In this document: positions 1-8,000 of the stretch, in pieces
How positions within the stretch are numbered: position 1 is the stretch's first letter
How the letters are laid out: each line of letters opens with the position of its first letter
Assembly: GCA_017999075.1 (NCBI GenBank)
Contig: JAGOBX010000135.1
Location: forward strand, 1 to 8,469
Direction of reading: 5' to 3'
From: Candidatus Babelota bacterium
GTDB taxonomy: Bacteria; JAGOBX01
Length of the DNA stretch: 8,469 nucleotides
Program-made: the position numbers and the translations under genes
Notes under the pieces: generated by a model
The model's database searches: none
Told to the model about the DNA's origin: nothing
The model's input: only the letters and a program-made list of their open reading frames with translations

Positions 1-168
1 CTTACACAGTGCTATTCTAATGACGATGGTCAAAAAATATTTGATATGATAAAAAATCAATTGGACTTTAAGGAAGCAATACAAGTCTCATTCAAAGGAG
101 TTGATATTGTATCCTCAATTCTTTGTCTATTCTGTATTTATTCAATCCCAGCCTTCATCCATGTTTAA
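1..168 (+). pseudogene. Probable STAS-like (DUF4325) protein remnant, partial at the left edge
   Basis: The first plus-strand frame is open from the edge to TAA at 166-168. It contains NDDGQKIFDMIKNQLDF followed by a beta strand, IQVSFKGVDIVSS. The pattern [D/E]DGQK(I/V)F..I, then (V/L)SF.G(V/I)...(T/S)S, is how I recall the STAS-like DUF4325 domain, which normally continues SSxFxNxAFI. Here the frame after VDIVSS loses that pattern. A +1 shift near 118 restores FFVYSVFIQ, so the gene appears frameshifted and then cut off around 140-165, where it meets the patatin remnant on the other strand. DUF4325 proteins often accompany GHKL-type ATPases in accessory regions, but no such gene is visible here. 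The family call rests on about 40 residues. Confidence 0.5.
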
Positions 169-843
169 TTACCCAATGATAAAAGATCAATTTTTTCATA
201 TTCTTTGTTATCTCCGACAAAATATAATAAAGCTTCCATAACTCCAATAAGTGAAGGATTGTTAGCCCATATCCCGCCATCAACAACAAAATTTTTTGAA
301 ATTCCTGGTAAAGAAAAAATCGGAAAATATGTAGGCGCCGCACTCGTAGCTTAAAGCTATATCAGTCATAGACAATTTTCCGTCCGGTCTGTTAGATTTT
401 TATTATGCGTGGTTTTTATTATAACTCCTCTAAAATCAGAAATATCTACAACAGGAATACATACGCACATATTTGAATCATCTAATTTTTTATCTCCGTA
501 TAATTCTTGAAGTTTTTCTTTCAAACTTTCATTTTTATATTTTGATGAACAAAGATATGATTTTAAATTTCTGAGTTTTTTTAATATTCCGGTTTTAGGT
601 GGAAATATATCTGCTCCATAATCAATATAAAATTTTACAATATCTTCAGCAGATTTTCCAGCAGCTAATCCTAATGCAATAATTCCGCCGGTTGATGTTC
701 CACAAATTAAATCAAAACAATCCGATATCCATCCTACCAAAATTCTTTTCAAATACAGATAGAATTATTGCAGAATATAATCCTTTTATTCCGCCGCAGT
801 CAATAGATAAAATTTTAAATGTTTTACTAATTTCTTTACTCAT
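165..843 (-). pseudogene. Patatin-like phospholipase remnant with three frameshifts and a lost C-terminus
   Basis: Read with frame changes, this gives ~226 residues of a patatin-like lipid acyl hydrolase. It begins MSKEISKTFKILSID and continues into CGGIKGLYSA, the oxyanion loop. The nucleophile elbow GTSTGG (Ser ~51) and FVVDGGIWANNPSL (catalytic Asp ~189) follow, preceded by the typical ATSAAPTYFP. The frame breaks near 725, near 385 and near 352; the last two compensate each other and enclose TGA, TAG and TAA stops in the outer frame. The loop reads DCGG where DGGG is usual, one base from the consensus. The frame ends just after LLSLGN, where relatives usually continue for tens of residues. 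ATG 843 overlaps the peptidase stop (TGATG), with GGAG at 852-849. Intact relatives cleave membrane phospholipids, and some are anti-phage effectors. Three independent breaks make a sequencing error unlikely for all of them. Confidence 0.88.
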
Positions 844-1547
844 CAAATCTCCGATTTTTCTAATTGTTCTTTTCGTTTTTGCCAGTCCGGTAATACACCT
901 GAAAGAAAATTATAAAATTTTTTGTCGTGAGTATAATATTTCAAATGACACAATTCATGGGTTATTACATAATCTATGCAGCTTAACGATACTTTTATAA
1001 GTTCAGGATTAATCAGTATTTTTCCATTTTTAGCGCAGCTTCCCCAACGTTTCCGCATGGATTTAATTTGCCATTCGGGAAAGGCAATTCCATATTTTCT
1101 TAATTTTTCATAACAAAAATTTAACCTTTCATTAAATTTAATTTTCATTCGGGTTCGATACCATTCAGCTAATTTTTTTTTTATCTGCTCACTGTTGGAT
1201 TTATCTAAAACAGTTATATAGATATACCCCTTTATAAATTTTACATTCTCATTTTTATCTTCAAAAATTTTAAGACGATACTGTTTTCCTAAATAGCGAT
1301 GAGTTTCACCGCTTATATATTTCCGAGGAATAACTTTAGGCGCGGTTTCAGAGAAATAAGAAACTTGTTTTAATATCCATGAAGCGCGTTTTTGAACTTT
1401 CTCCTTTATTTTTTCGATTTGACTATTTTCAGGAGCGCAAACAAATACGGTTGAATCCGGCAGAACGCTTATTTCCAATATTTTTCTTTTACGGTATTCT
1501 ATATTAAACTCAATTTTTTTATTACCGAATTTTATACTTTCTTTCAT
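843..1547 (-). CDS. YgjP-like zinc metallopeptidase (DUF45 family)
   Basis: The 234-aa protein matches the YgjP/DUF45 family of SprT-like metallopeptidases in length and layout. A beta-rich N-terminal half (about residues 1-115) is followed by a helical half. The conserved RKRWGSC block is at 166-171 and the zinc motif HELCH at 197-201 (H197, E198, H201). THDKKF follows, with H207 as the likely third zinc ligand. No signal peptide or membrane helix is seen, so it is probably cytoplasmic. The substrate of this family is unknown. Such genes often sit beside hsdR in type I restriction operons (general knowledge), as here. I chose ATG 1547 because GGTGGT lies 6 nt upstream; the longer frame would begin with TTG inside a repeat. 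The stop overlaps the start of the patatin remnant as TGATG, so the two were translationally coupled. It lies ~180 bp after hsdR and may be in the same transcript. Confidence 0.9.
   Translation of the reverse strand: MKESIKFGNKKIEFNIEYRKRKILEISVLPDSTVFVCAPENSQIEKIKEKVQKRASWILKQVSYFSETAPKVIPRKYISGETHRYLGKQYRLKIFEDKNENVKFIKGYIYITVLDKSNSEQIKKKLAEWYRTRMKIKFNERLNFCYEKLRKYGIAFPEWQIKSMRKRWGSCAKNGKILINPELIKVSLSCIDYVITHELCHLKYYTHDKKFYNFLSGVLPDWQKRKEQLEKSEI
849..852 (-). promoter_or_regulatory. Ribosome binding site of the patatin remnant, inside the peptidase gene
   Basis: GGAG lies 5 nt before ATG 843, within the last codons of the peptidase gene. It supports ATG 843 as the ancestral patatin start and the coupled arrangement. 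Confidence 0.6.
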
Positions 1548-1553
1548 ATTATT

Positions 1554-1559
1554 ACCACC
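1554..1559 (-). promoter_or_regulatory. Ribosome binding site of the peptidase gene, embedded in a repeat
   Basis: GGTGGT lies 6 nt before ATG 1547. It coincides with one end of the 10-nt-period repeat at 1554-1590, so the repeat supplies the ribosome binding site of this gene. Confidence 0.5.
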
Positions 1560-1590
1560 AACATACACCAACTAACACGAACATGTTTTT
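1554..1590. repeat. Intergenic repeat, copy 2: three 10-nt units upstream of the peptidase gene
   Basis: After ACC, the plus-strand units are CACCAACATA, CACCAACTAA and CACGAACATG, in the same orientation relative to the downstream gene as the copy before hsdR. The end nearest the gene provides the GGTGGT ribosome binding site on the minus strand. The rest of the 1591-1693 gap shows only short weak inverted repeats. Confidence 0.7.
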
Positions 1591-1693
1591 AAACGGAGTA
1601 AATGCTGTAAAAACGAGACAGGGATTATCCCTTTTTCCCAGCCGTAAACCGGGCTATTAATATTTTTTCATAAACAAAATGTTTATTGTAATT

Positions 1694-1728
1694 ATTAACT
1701 CTTAACTCTAAACTTTTAACTTTTAACT
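1694..1728 (-). repeat. Five tandem heptads starting in the hsdR stop codon
   Basis: On the minus strand the units are AGTTAAA, AGTTAAA, AGTTTAG, AGTTAAG and AGTTAAT, five exact 7-nt steps. The first two bases of the first unit are the last two bases of the hsdR TAG stop (1729-1727). No terminator hairpin with a T-run follows it. Confidence 0.75.
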
Positions 1729-4700
1729 ATTCCCCATACCTAATCTTTGCAACATTGATCGATTCATCCATAATCAAATCAATTTGATCGAAAGTAATCT
1801 TTAAGTTATGCAATTCTTTAATATCAAATAAATAATCTTCAATAGTGTTTCTCATTTTATTTTGGACATCCGAATTATTCTGCCAGTCAACAATTTTTAA
1901 TTCGCGTATAATGTCATCAATTTTTATTGCAACATCCGCATATAATTCTTTTAAATCAGATTGTATTTCTTCAGATTTTATTGCCTCGTTTACTATTCCG
2001 AAAAACGCTTTTGCCACATCGCGAGTTCGTAATTTTTCCGGCATCTCATCGCCGGTTCGATTACGCACAGAATTCATTATCGACTTGACCTGATTCAAAT
2101 AATCAACTTCAGAAATTCTTTGTTCTCTATATGCCTTTATCGTTTCTTCTAAAAGCTGAGAAAACTTTTTATAAAAAGCAGGATCTTCTTCCATTTTTTC
2201 ATAAATTGATTTTTTAGTTCTGTTAGCGATAGTGTCTGCCCTTGCTCGCAATCCTTTTATTTTGTTTACTTCCTGATCGAATTTTTCTTTATCGAAAATA
2301 TTTACTAAATCAGTTATCCGTGTTACTTTCTCTGAAGTCACATAAGTATCAATAAGTTTTTGGACCTTTCCTTCATATTCCTTATAATCAATAGATTCAG
2401 CATATCGCTTTTTAACAGAAGTTCGTAATTTTTGAAAAAACAATAAGTCAGTTTTATAATTTTTAATAGTTTTTTCAGGGGTTGCATCAACAAATTTAAA
2501 TGTTGATAACGCAATATCAAGCGTCCTGGTATAGGAAGAAAGTTTATCATAAAATTTTTTCCTAATTTCTTCATTCCCTAAACAAACTTCATATTCTTCT
2601 TCATCCTGTTTATTTTTTAAAGTTTTAAAAATGTCCCAAAGTTCAGAATGTTTTTGCGGTAATTTATTTATTTCGGCCATAACATCAATCAGCGTTCCTG
2701 CAATATCATTTTCATCAAAACCAGCCAATACTCCATAATCTGTTAGAGCCTGATCTAATGCTCCCAATAATCCATAATAATCAATTATATATCCAAAATC
2801 TTTGCCTTCATATAAGCGGTTAACTCGCGCTATTGCCTGAAGCAGAGAATGTCCCTGCAATTTTTTTGTTAGATATAATACAGTATTTTTAGGCGCGTCA
2901 AATCCTGTCAGTAATTTATCTACTACAATTATGATTTCAGGATACGCGCTTTTTTTAAAAGCGTTTATTAGTTGTTTGTTATAGGCATCCTCTGTTCCAT
3001 ATTTTTCCATTGCCGCTTTCCAAAAAATCAAAACATCTTCTTTGGCTCCGGTATATGTATCATCATAACCCTCGCGAGTATCCGGTCCTGAAATCAAAAC
3101 ATCGGAAGATACCATTCCGAAATCATCAAGATATTTTTTATATTTAATTGCTGCAGGTTGAGAAGGCGCGGCCAATTGACCTTTAAAAGGAGTGCCTTGC
3201 CAGGTGTTTTTAAAGTGAACACTTATATCATAAGCAATCATTTTAATTTTTAATTCTGCTTGATTTAATTGATTTGCGGAACTGAATTTTTTCTTTAAAT
3301 CAACTTTTTGGTCATCTGACAGATTTTCAGAAACTTTATCAAACCACGTATCAATAGCATTTTGCGTTACTTCCTGTTCCGCGTGTCTTCCTTCATATAA
3401 CAACGGAACAACGGCTTTATCTTCTACAGCTTCATTTATAGTATAAGTATCTATTATGCCGCCGAAACGGTCAGCAGTATTCTTATCTTTTTTCATTAAG
3501 GGTGTTCCGGTAAAACCGATATAACAGGCATTCGGTAATACTTTTTGCATCTGCACATTCAAAGAACCGTATTGACTACGGTGACTTTCATCTACCAACA
3601 CAAAAATTTCTTTGGAATCATTGCTTATGCTTTTATTACTCAAAGCGCTTTCAAACTTATGAACAAGAGTTGTTATAATTTCATATTTTGATTTACTCAC
3701 AAGTTCGGCAAGATGTTTTCCTGTTTTTGCCTGAACCGGTTCTTTTCCGCAGTTGTGAAAGGTTTTATAAATTTGGTCATCCAGATCAACACGGTCAGTA
3801 ACAAGAAGAATTTTAGGGTTGAGAATGGACGGCTGCAATACAATAGATTTAGCAAGCATAACCATTGTCAAAGATTTACCGCTGCCTTGCGTGTGCCACA
3901 GAACACCGCCAATTCTTTTTCCGCTATTATCAAAAGTATTAAGGCGCTCAACTGTTTTATTAACTGCAAAATATTGTTTATAGCGTGCAATTTTCTTTTC
4001 TCCGCCATCGTATAAAGTAAATTTATACATAAATTCAAGTAATCTTTCAGGCCGGCAAAGGCAATATAAAAGTTTATCCTGTTCAGTAATCAGCCGAGGA
4101 TCTTTTTCCATTTCTAAAAAGTAATGTTTTACATAGTTAAATTTTTCGGAAAACAACCTTGCTTTCTGATCATCGCGAAGCGGTTTATTGACCATTTGCA
4201 GAAGTTCATTATTTATGTCCGAATCTTCTTTCCAAACATTCCAAAATTTAGCTGGAGTTCCTGCAGTCGCGTATTTAGCTTCATTTTTACTTATTGCTAA
4301 AACCAATTGAGAAAAAATGAAAAGCACCGGAATTTCTTCTTTATGCTGGTTACGTAGCATCTGAGAAATTGCTGTTTTTTCAAGCGTTTCTTTTAAGTCA
4401 GGAGATTTGCATTCAATCACAACAAGCGGAATACCATTTACAAAAAGAATAATGTCCGGTCGTCTGGTTTGATGAGACGCTGTTTTTTCGACTTCAAATT
4501 CTTCGGTTATATGGAATTCATTGTTCAACGGATTTTCAAAGTCAATATATTTCATAGTAAAACTTTTAGTTTCATCGCCGATAGTTTGTTCAAAACTTTT
4601 CCCTAATGTAAGCAAGTCGTATATTTTTTCATTTGTTCTAACAAGTCCGTCAAACTGCACATCTTTCAATGTCTGAATTGCCTGTCGATATGCAGGCGGA

Positions 4701-4912
4701 TGAAACTTATAATCTCTGCCTTTAAAACTAAATGTATTAATTTTATGCAACTGTTTTTCAAGAATATTTTCCAAAAGCACATGCGAGCGTTTTCCGTTCC
4801 GTTCTTCAAGCGCATCTTTGGGCGTCAAATATTTATATCCCATATTTATTAACAACTGCAAAGCAGGTATTTGTGAAATATGATCTTCTTTGAAAGACGG
4901 TTTTTGATTCAT
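1727..4912 (-). CDS. hsdR: Type I restriction endonuclease subunit R (HsdR)
   Basis: This is the restriction and DNA-translocation subunit of a type I restriction-modification enzyme. With HsdM and HsdS it pumps unmodified DNA by ATP hydrolysis and cuts it at a distance. The protein is 1061 aa, a normal length. The N-terminal PD-(D/E)xK nuclease shows RPD (D153) and ECK (E167, K169). The superfamily 2 motor has a P-loop TQGSGKS (341-347), TDRVDLDDQ (~372-380), a DESH box (441-444), GFTGTP (466-471), LLTGFDAP (667-674) and QAIARVNR (692-699). A helical C-terminal domain with IVDWQNN and a charged helix resembles the family's usual C-terminus (DUF3387 type). I chose ATG 4912 because GGAG lies 6 nt upstream; a TTG four codons earlier overlaps that site. 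No stop or frameshift is seen and all catalytic residues are present, so the protein should be active if HsdM and HsdS exist outside the window. The stop codon is the first part of a heptad repeat. Confidence 0.97.
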   Translation of the reverse strand: MNQKPSFKEDHISQIPALQLLINMGYKYLTPKDALEERNGKRSHVLLENILEKQLHKINTFSFKGRDYKFHPPAYRQAIQTLKDVQFDGLVRTNEKIYDLLTLGKSFEQTIGDETKSFTMKYIDFENPLNNEFHITEEFEVEKTASHQTRRPDIILFVNGIPLVVIECKSPDLKETLEKTAISQMLRNQHKEEIPVLFIFSQLVLAISKNEAKYATAGTPAKFWNVWKEDSDINNELLQMVNKPLRDDQKARLFSEKFNYVKHYFLEMEKDPRLITEQDKLLYCLCRPERLLEFMYKFTLYDGGEKKIARYKQYFAVNKTVERLNTFDNSGKRIGGVLWHTQGSGKSLTMVMLAKSIVLQPSILNPKILLVTDRVDLDDQIYKTFHNCGKEPVQAKTGKHLAELVSKSKYEIITTLVHKFESALSNKSISNDSKEIFVLVDESHRSQYGSLNVQMQKVLPNACYIGFTGTPLMKKDKNTADRFGGIIDTYTINEAVEDKAVVPLLYEGRHAEQEVTQNAIDTWFDKVSENLSDDQKVDLKKKFSSANQLNQAELKIKMIAYDISVHFKNTWQGTPFKGQLAAPSQPAAIKYKKYLDDFGMVSSDVLISGPDTREGYDDTYTGAKEDVLIFWKAAMEKYGTEDAYNKQLINAFKKSAYPEIIIVVDKLLTGFDAPKNTVLYLTKKLQGHSLLQAIARVNRLYEGKDFGYIIDYYGLLGALDQALTDYGVLAGFDENDIAGTLIDVMAEINKLPQKHSELWDIFKTLKNKQDEEEYEVCLGNEEIRKKFYDKLSSYTRTLDIALSTFKFVDATPEKTIKNYKTDLLFFQKLRTSVKKRYAESIDYKEYEGKVQKLIDTYVTSEKVTRITDLVNIFDKEKFDQEVNKIKGLRARADTIANRTKKSIYEKMEEDPAFYKKFSQLLEETIKAYREQRISEVDYLNQVKSIMNSVRNRTGDEMPEKLRTRDVAKAFFGIVNEAIKSEEIQSDLKELYADVAIKIDDIIRELKIVDWQNNSDVQNKMRNTIEDYLFDIKELHNLKITFDQIDLIMDESINVAKIRYGE

Positions 4913-4918
4913 AACGAA

Positions 4919-4922
4919 CTCC
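4919..4922 (-). promoter_or_regulatory. Ribosome binding site of hsdR
   Basis: GGAG lies 6 nt before ATG 4912. It decides the start: the longer TTG-initiated reading frame at 4924 would put this site inside the coding sequence. Confidence 0.75.
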
Positions 4923-4935
4923 AATTTATTAATTT

Positions 4936-4972
4936 ACCACGAACATACACTAACAAACACGAACATTTTTTG
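4936..4972. repeat. Intergenic repeat, copy 1: three 10-nt units upstream of hsdR
   Basis: After ACC, the plus strand holds the units CACGAACATA, CACTAACAAA and CACGAACATT in exact 10-nt register. The same 37 positions recur at 1554-1590 with 32 matches. It fills much of the 88-bp gap between the NTPase stop and hsdR. A further isolated CTTCACGAATT lies at 4991-5001. No coding potential is seen. Confidence 0.7.
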
Positions 4973-5000
4973 TAACGAATTAACTCGGATCTTCACGAAT

Positions 5001-8000
5001 TTATTTTTTAAAATATTTCCCTTTAATTTTAGTCTTTAAATTTGTTTGGTCATTTAAAAAACTATATCCTGAAATTTCTAACATCCCAGGATGATTTTTT
5101 CTTGCATATAAAGAAGCATTATCAAAAATTCTTTTTTCTCCCATAACAATCCAAAAAATATCTAAATTATTTTCGTTCAAAAATGATTTCAGTGAATCTT
5201 GTTTTATCAAAAATGCTCCAGGACCATTTAATTCAATTGAAGGATCAATGGCTATCAATTCATTTTTATGGTTATAATACTCTCCAAAATCTGCTGTACT
5301 TTGGATATTCAACTTATTAAATAACAGTTCACATGGCATATAAATTAAAATGCTCTCATCAATTGAGCAATCATATCCGGAATCTTCAATTATATATTCA
5401 CAACACGATACCATAATATCAACAGGAATTTTATTATAAGAATTTGGTTTAATCCAACTCAAATTTTCATATTCTAATATTTCATTTTTATACGCTGGAG
5501 ACCAAAACATTTCACCCATAAAAATATGTCTTAATTCTGATTCTTCCGTCATCCAACGTCCATAAAAATTTTGTTTTTCTAACCACTCTGTAAGTTTTTC
5601 TTTATCTTTCTTTTTTATAAAATAACTTTTAATCATATACCAAATTTCTTTATATTTTTTGTTAAGAATTTCAGTTTCTATAGTAATAGATTCTTTCCAA
5701 TTATAACTCGCATTAAGTAAATACCATTTTTCTTTGTCACAACTTTCAACTTCTAATAAACTATTTAAATCAGGTAAATCTTCAGTAGTCTTAATCCAAT
5801 CTATTTCAGTTTTAAATTTATTCCAACTATTATAAATAACAGGAAAATACCATGTTTGATGATGATTTTCAAACCAATCCTGACGCTTAGTATTATACAG
5901 CAGACAAGACGGATCAATTTCCCTTCTTCCAATTTGCCACGGACCTTCATAAATCCCACCATATTCATCAGAAAACTGGAAATTATCTGCTATTCTTGCT
6001 AAGCATTCATATAATGCAATCCATTGATATTTTTTACCTATTCTTTCAACTTTATGAGGAGACCTATAATCACCTCCATATCTATTTAAATGCCAATCAT
6101 AATATCCAAATTTATCAACTTCCCATCCTAAATTTAAAACTTTCTGAAATACCCAACGTTGAATTACCTTTAAATCAAATAACTCTTTTTGATAGTAATT
6201 ATGAGAATTAGAACTATACTCATCAAAAAAATCATTAAATTCTTTTCTTTTTTTGCTATTTAACGAATTTAATAAATCATTTTTCTTTTTTTGTAATTCA
6301 CTATCTAAAATTTTAGCATTTTCCTGAGTATTTTTGGTTTCTTCGGGGGTTCTTCCTATTCTTTCCAATAAATCATTGTGAAAAACTTTTTGTCGAATAT
6401 CAAAATATTTTTTTAAAAATTCGGTTTGATTAGTTGTTAATGAATCTAAAAAATTCTTTTCTCTAGTTTGAGGTATCATATATTTTTTCTTGCTGTTAAG
6501 CTTAAGTTTTTTCCAATATGATCTATTTGAATTTGTCCCAATGATATATCTCGCAAAATCTCCCCAGCTCAAAACAGAACTATATATATTAATAATAGCA
6601 TTTTTATATTTTTCATGTTCCGGATATTTATCATTAAATTTTCCATACTTTTCTAAACTTCTCAGTGTCGGTATTTTAAAAGAAGGCCATTCTGATTTAT
6701 AAGGTGGTCGAATATTATCAATATTTATATTTAATTTCAATTTTCTATGTAAAGCTAATTCAATAATTTCTCTACAATAATCGCGAAATAAAATATTAGA
6801 TAATGGGCTATTATTATTAAACTGCCAATCATAAATATATTGAGCTAATGTTTTTAATAAATTATTATTTTTTATTATCATACTAGCGCCATATGCCGCA
6901 GCAACTAATCTTTCAAGTATATAATCATCATTAACTTCCTTAAATTTATCCAAAATATTTACTATAATTTGAGGATTATTGCTTAATAAAAAGACAAGAG
7001 CTTTTGTTGCCCTATCCCTAAGAAATCTATTAGAAGATGTTAAAAACCATCCTACTAATATTGAATATAACTCGGAAGATTCAACAGACAAAGTTTTTAC
7101 ATTATCGAAATTATTAGCCCATTCAATTGTGTTGTAAATAATATTTCCTTTCTCATAATTTTTATTCAAATATAATGTCCAAATATAATCTCTTTCAGCC
7201 ATTGGAAGTTTTATAAAAAAATCATGTAAGCGTAATATATTTAATGGATGTTTTTCAAACGCTGCCAAAGAAATAACAATATCAAAAAAATTATGTAAAG
7301 ATTTTTCATATTTAATTATATATTTATTTATAAAATCGAAAGTTTTTTCGGTTATTGTGCTTGGACTTCGCCAGATTAAACTATTAAGAAAACTTTCTAT
7401 TATCCTGTTTTCATTTTTATTGCTTATCTCAATATATTCAAATAATTCCTTATCTTTATTTTCAGGCAAAAGAACACTTAGCATATCAACAATACCATAA
7501 TTATATGAATTAATAAGTTCTTCAATTTTCTTTTTTAAAATTGTGAAGGTCGGACAATTTTCAATAATATATTTAGCTTTCAAATAATCTGTAAATTTAT
7601 CATATATCAAAGTAACGCCATCTTCATATTTTGAAGGATTAAAACTTACTAAATATCTATTTTGAAATATAATATTTTCGCTTTCTAAATATTTAATCGG
7701 AGAATTACTATATCCTTTATTTTTTGCGGGAATAATTTCATTTATTATTTTTTCAGCATCATCATATTTAATCCAATTTTGATTTGTTTTAAACATTTCT
7801 TCTGTAAGCGCATAAATTATATTTCGTACAATGTTTTGTTTTGGGTTAAAATCTAAGTACTTAGGTGCAGCCAAATTTTTATTTACCCGGCTAACAAAAC
7901 CATCAAATATTTTTGTTAATTCAACACCGCCTTTTGTAATTTTGGATTTCCCTTCTGCTTTTAAATTTTCACAAAATATTTTTAAAAACATTGGATTGTA

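Noticed and set aside
350-740. Programmed ribosomal frameshifting in the patatin gene
   Set aside because: Three shifts in different directions, no convincing slippery heptamer at each, plus a truncated end and an altered active-site loop fit decay better.
366-752. A short stand-alone patatin ORF starting near 752
   Set aside because: Conserved patatin sequence (DCGGIKGLYSA) lies upstream in another frame, starting at ATG 843, so this is the middle of a frameshifted gene.
165-843. A CBASS phospholipase effector (CapV)
   Set aside because: No cyclic-nucleotide synthase gene (CD-NTase) is visible in the window, and the patatin is coupled to a metallopeptidase instead.
1621-1631. Palindrome GGGATTATCCC as an operator or terminator
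   Set aside because: It is short and single-copy, and its geometry leaves only a 3-bp stem with a usable loop. Nothing supports a bound protein.
1670-1686. Hairpin ATAAAC-AAAAT-GTTTAT as a terminator after hsdR
   Set aside because: The stem is only 6 A/T-rich pairs and no T-run follows on the minus strand.
4936-4972. CRISPR-like repeats
   Set aside because: The units are 10 nt, directly adjacent and without spacers.
5996-6702. Plus-strand ORFs inside the NTPase gene
   Set aside because: They lie antisense to a long conserved coding region, lack recognisable domains and have no ribosome binding sites of note.
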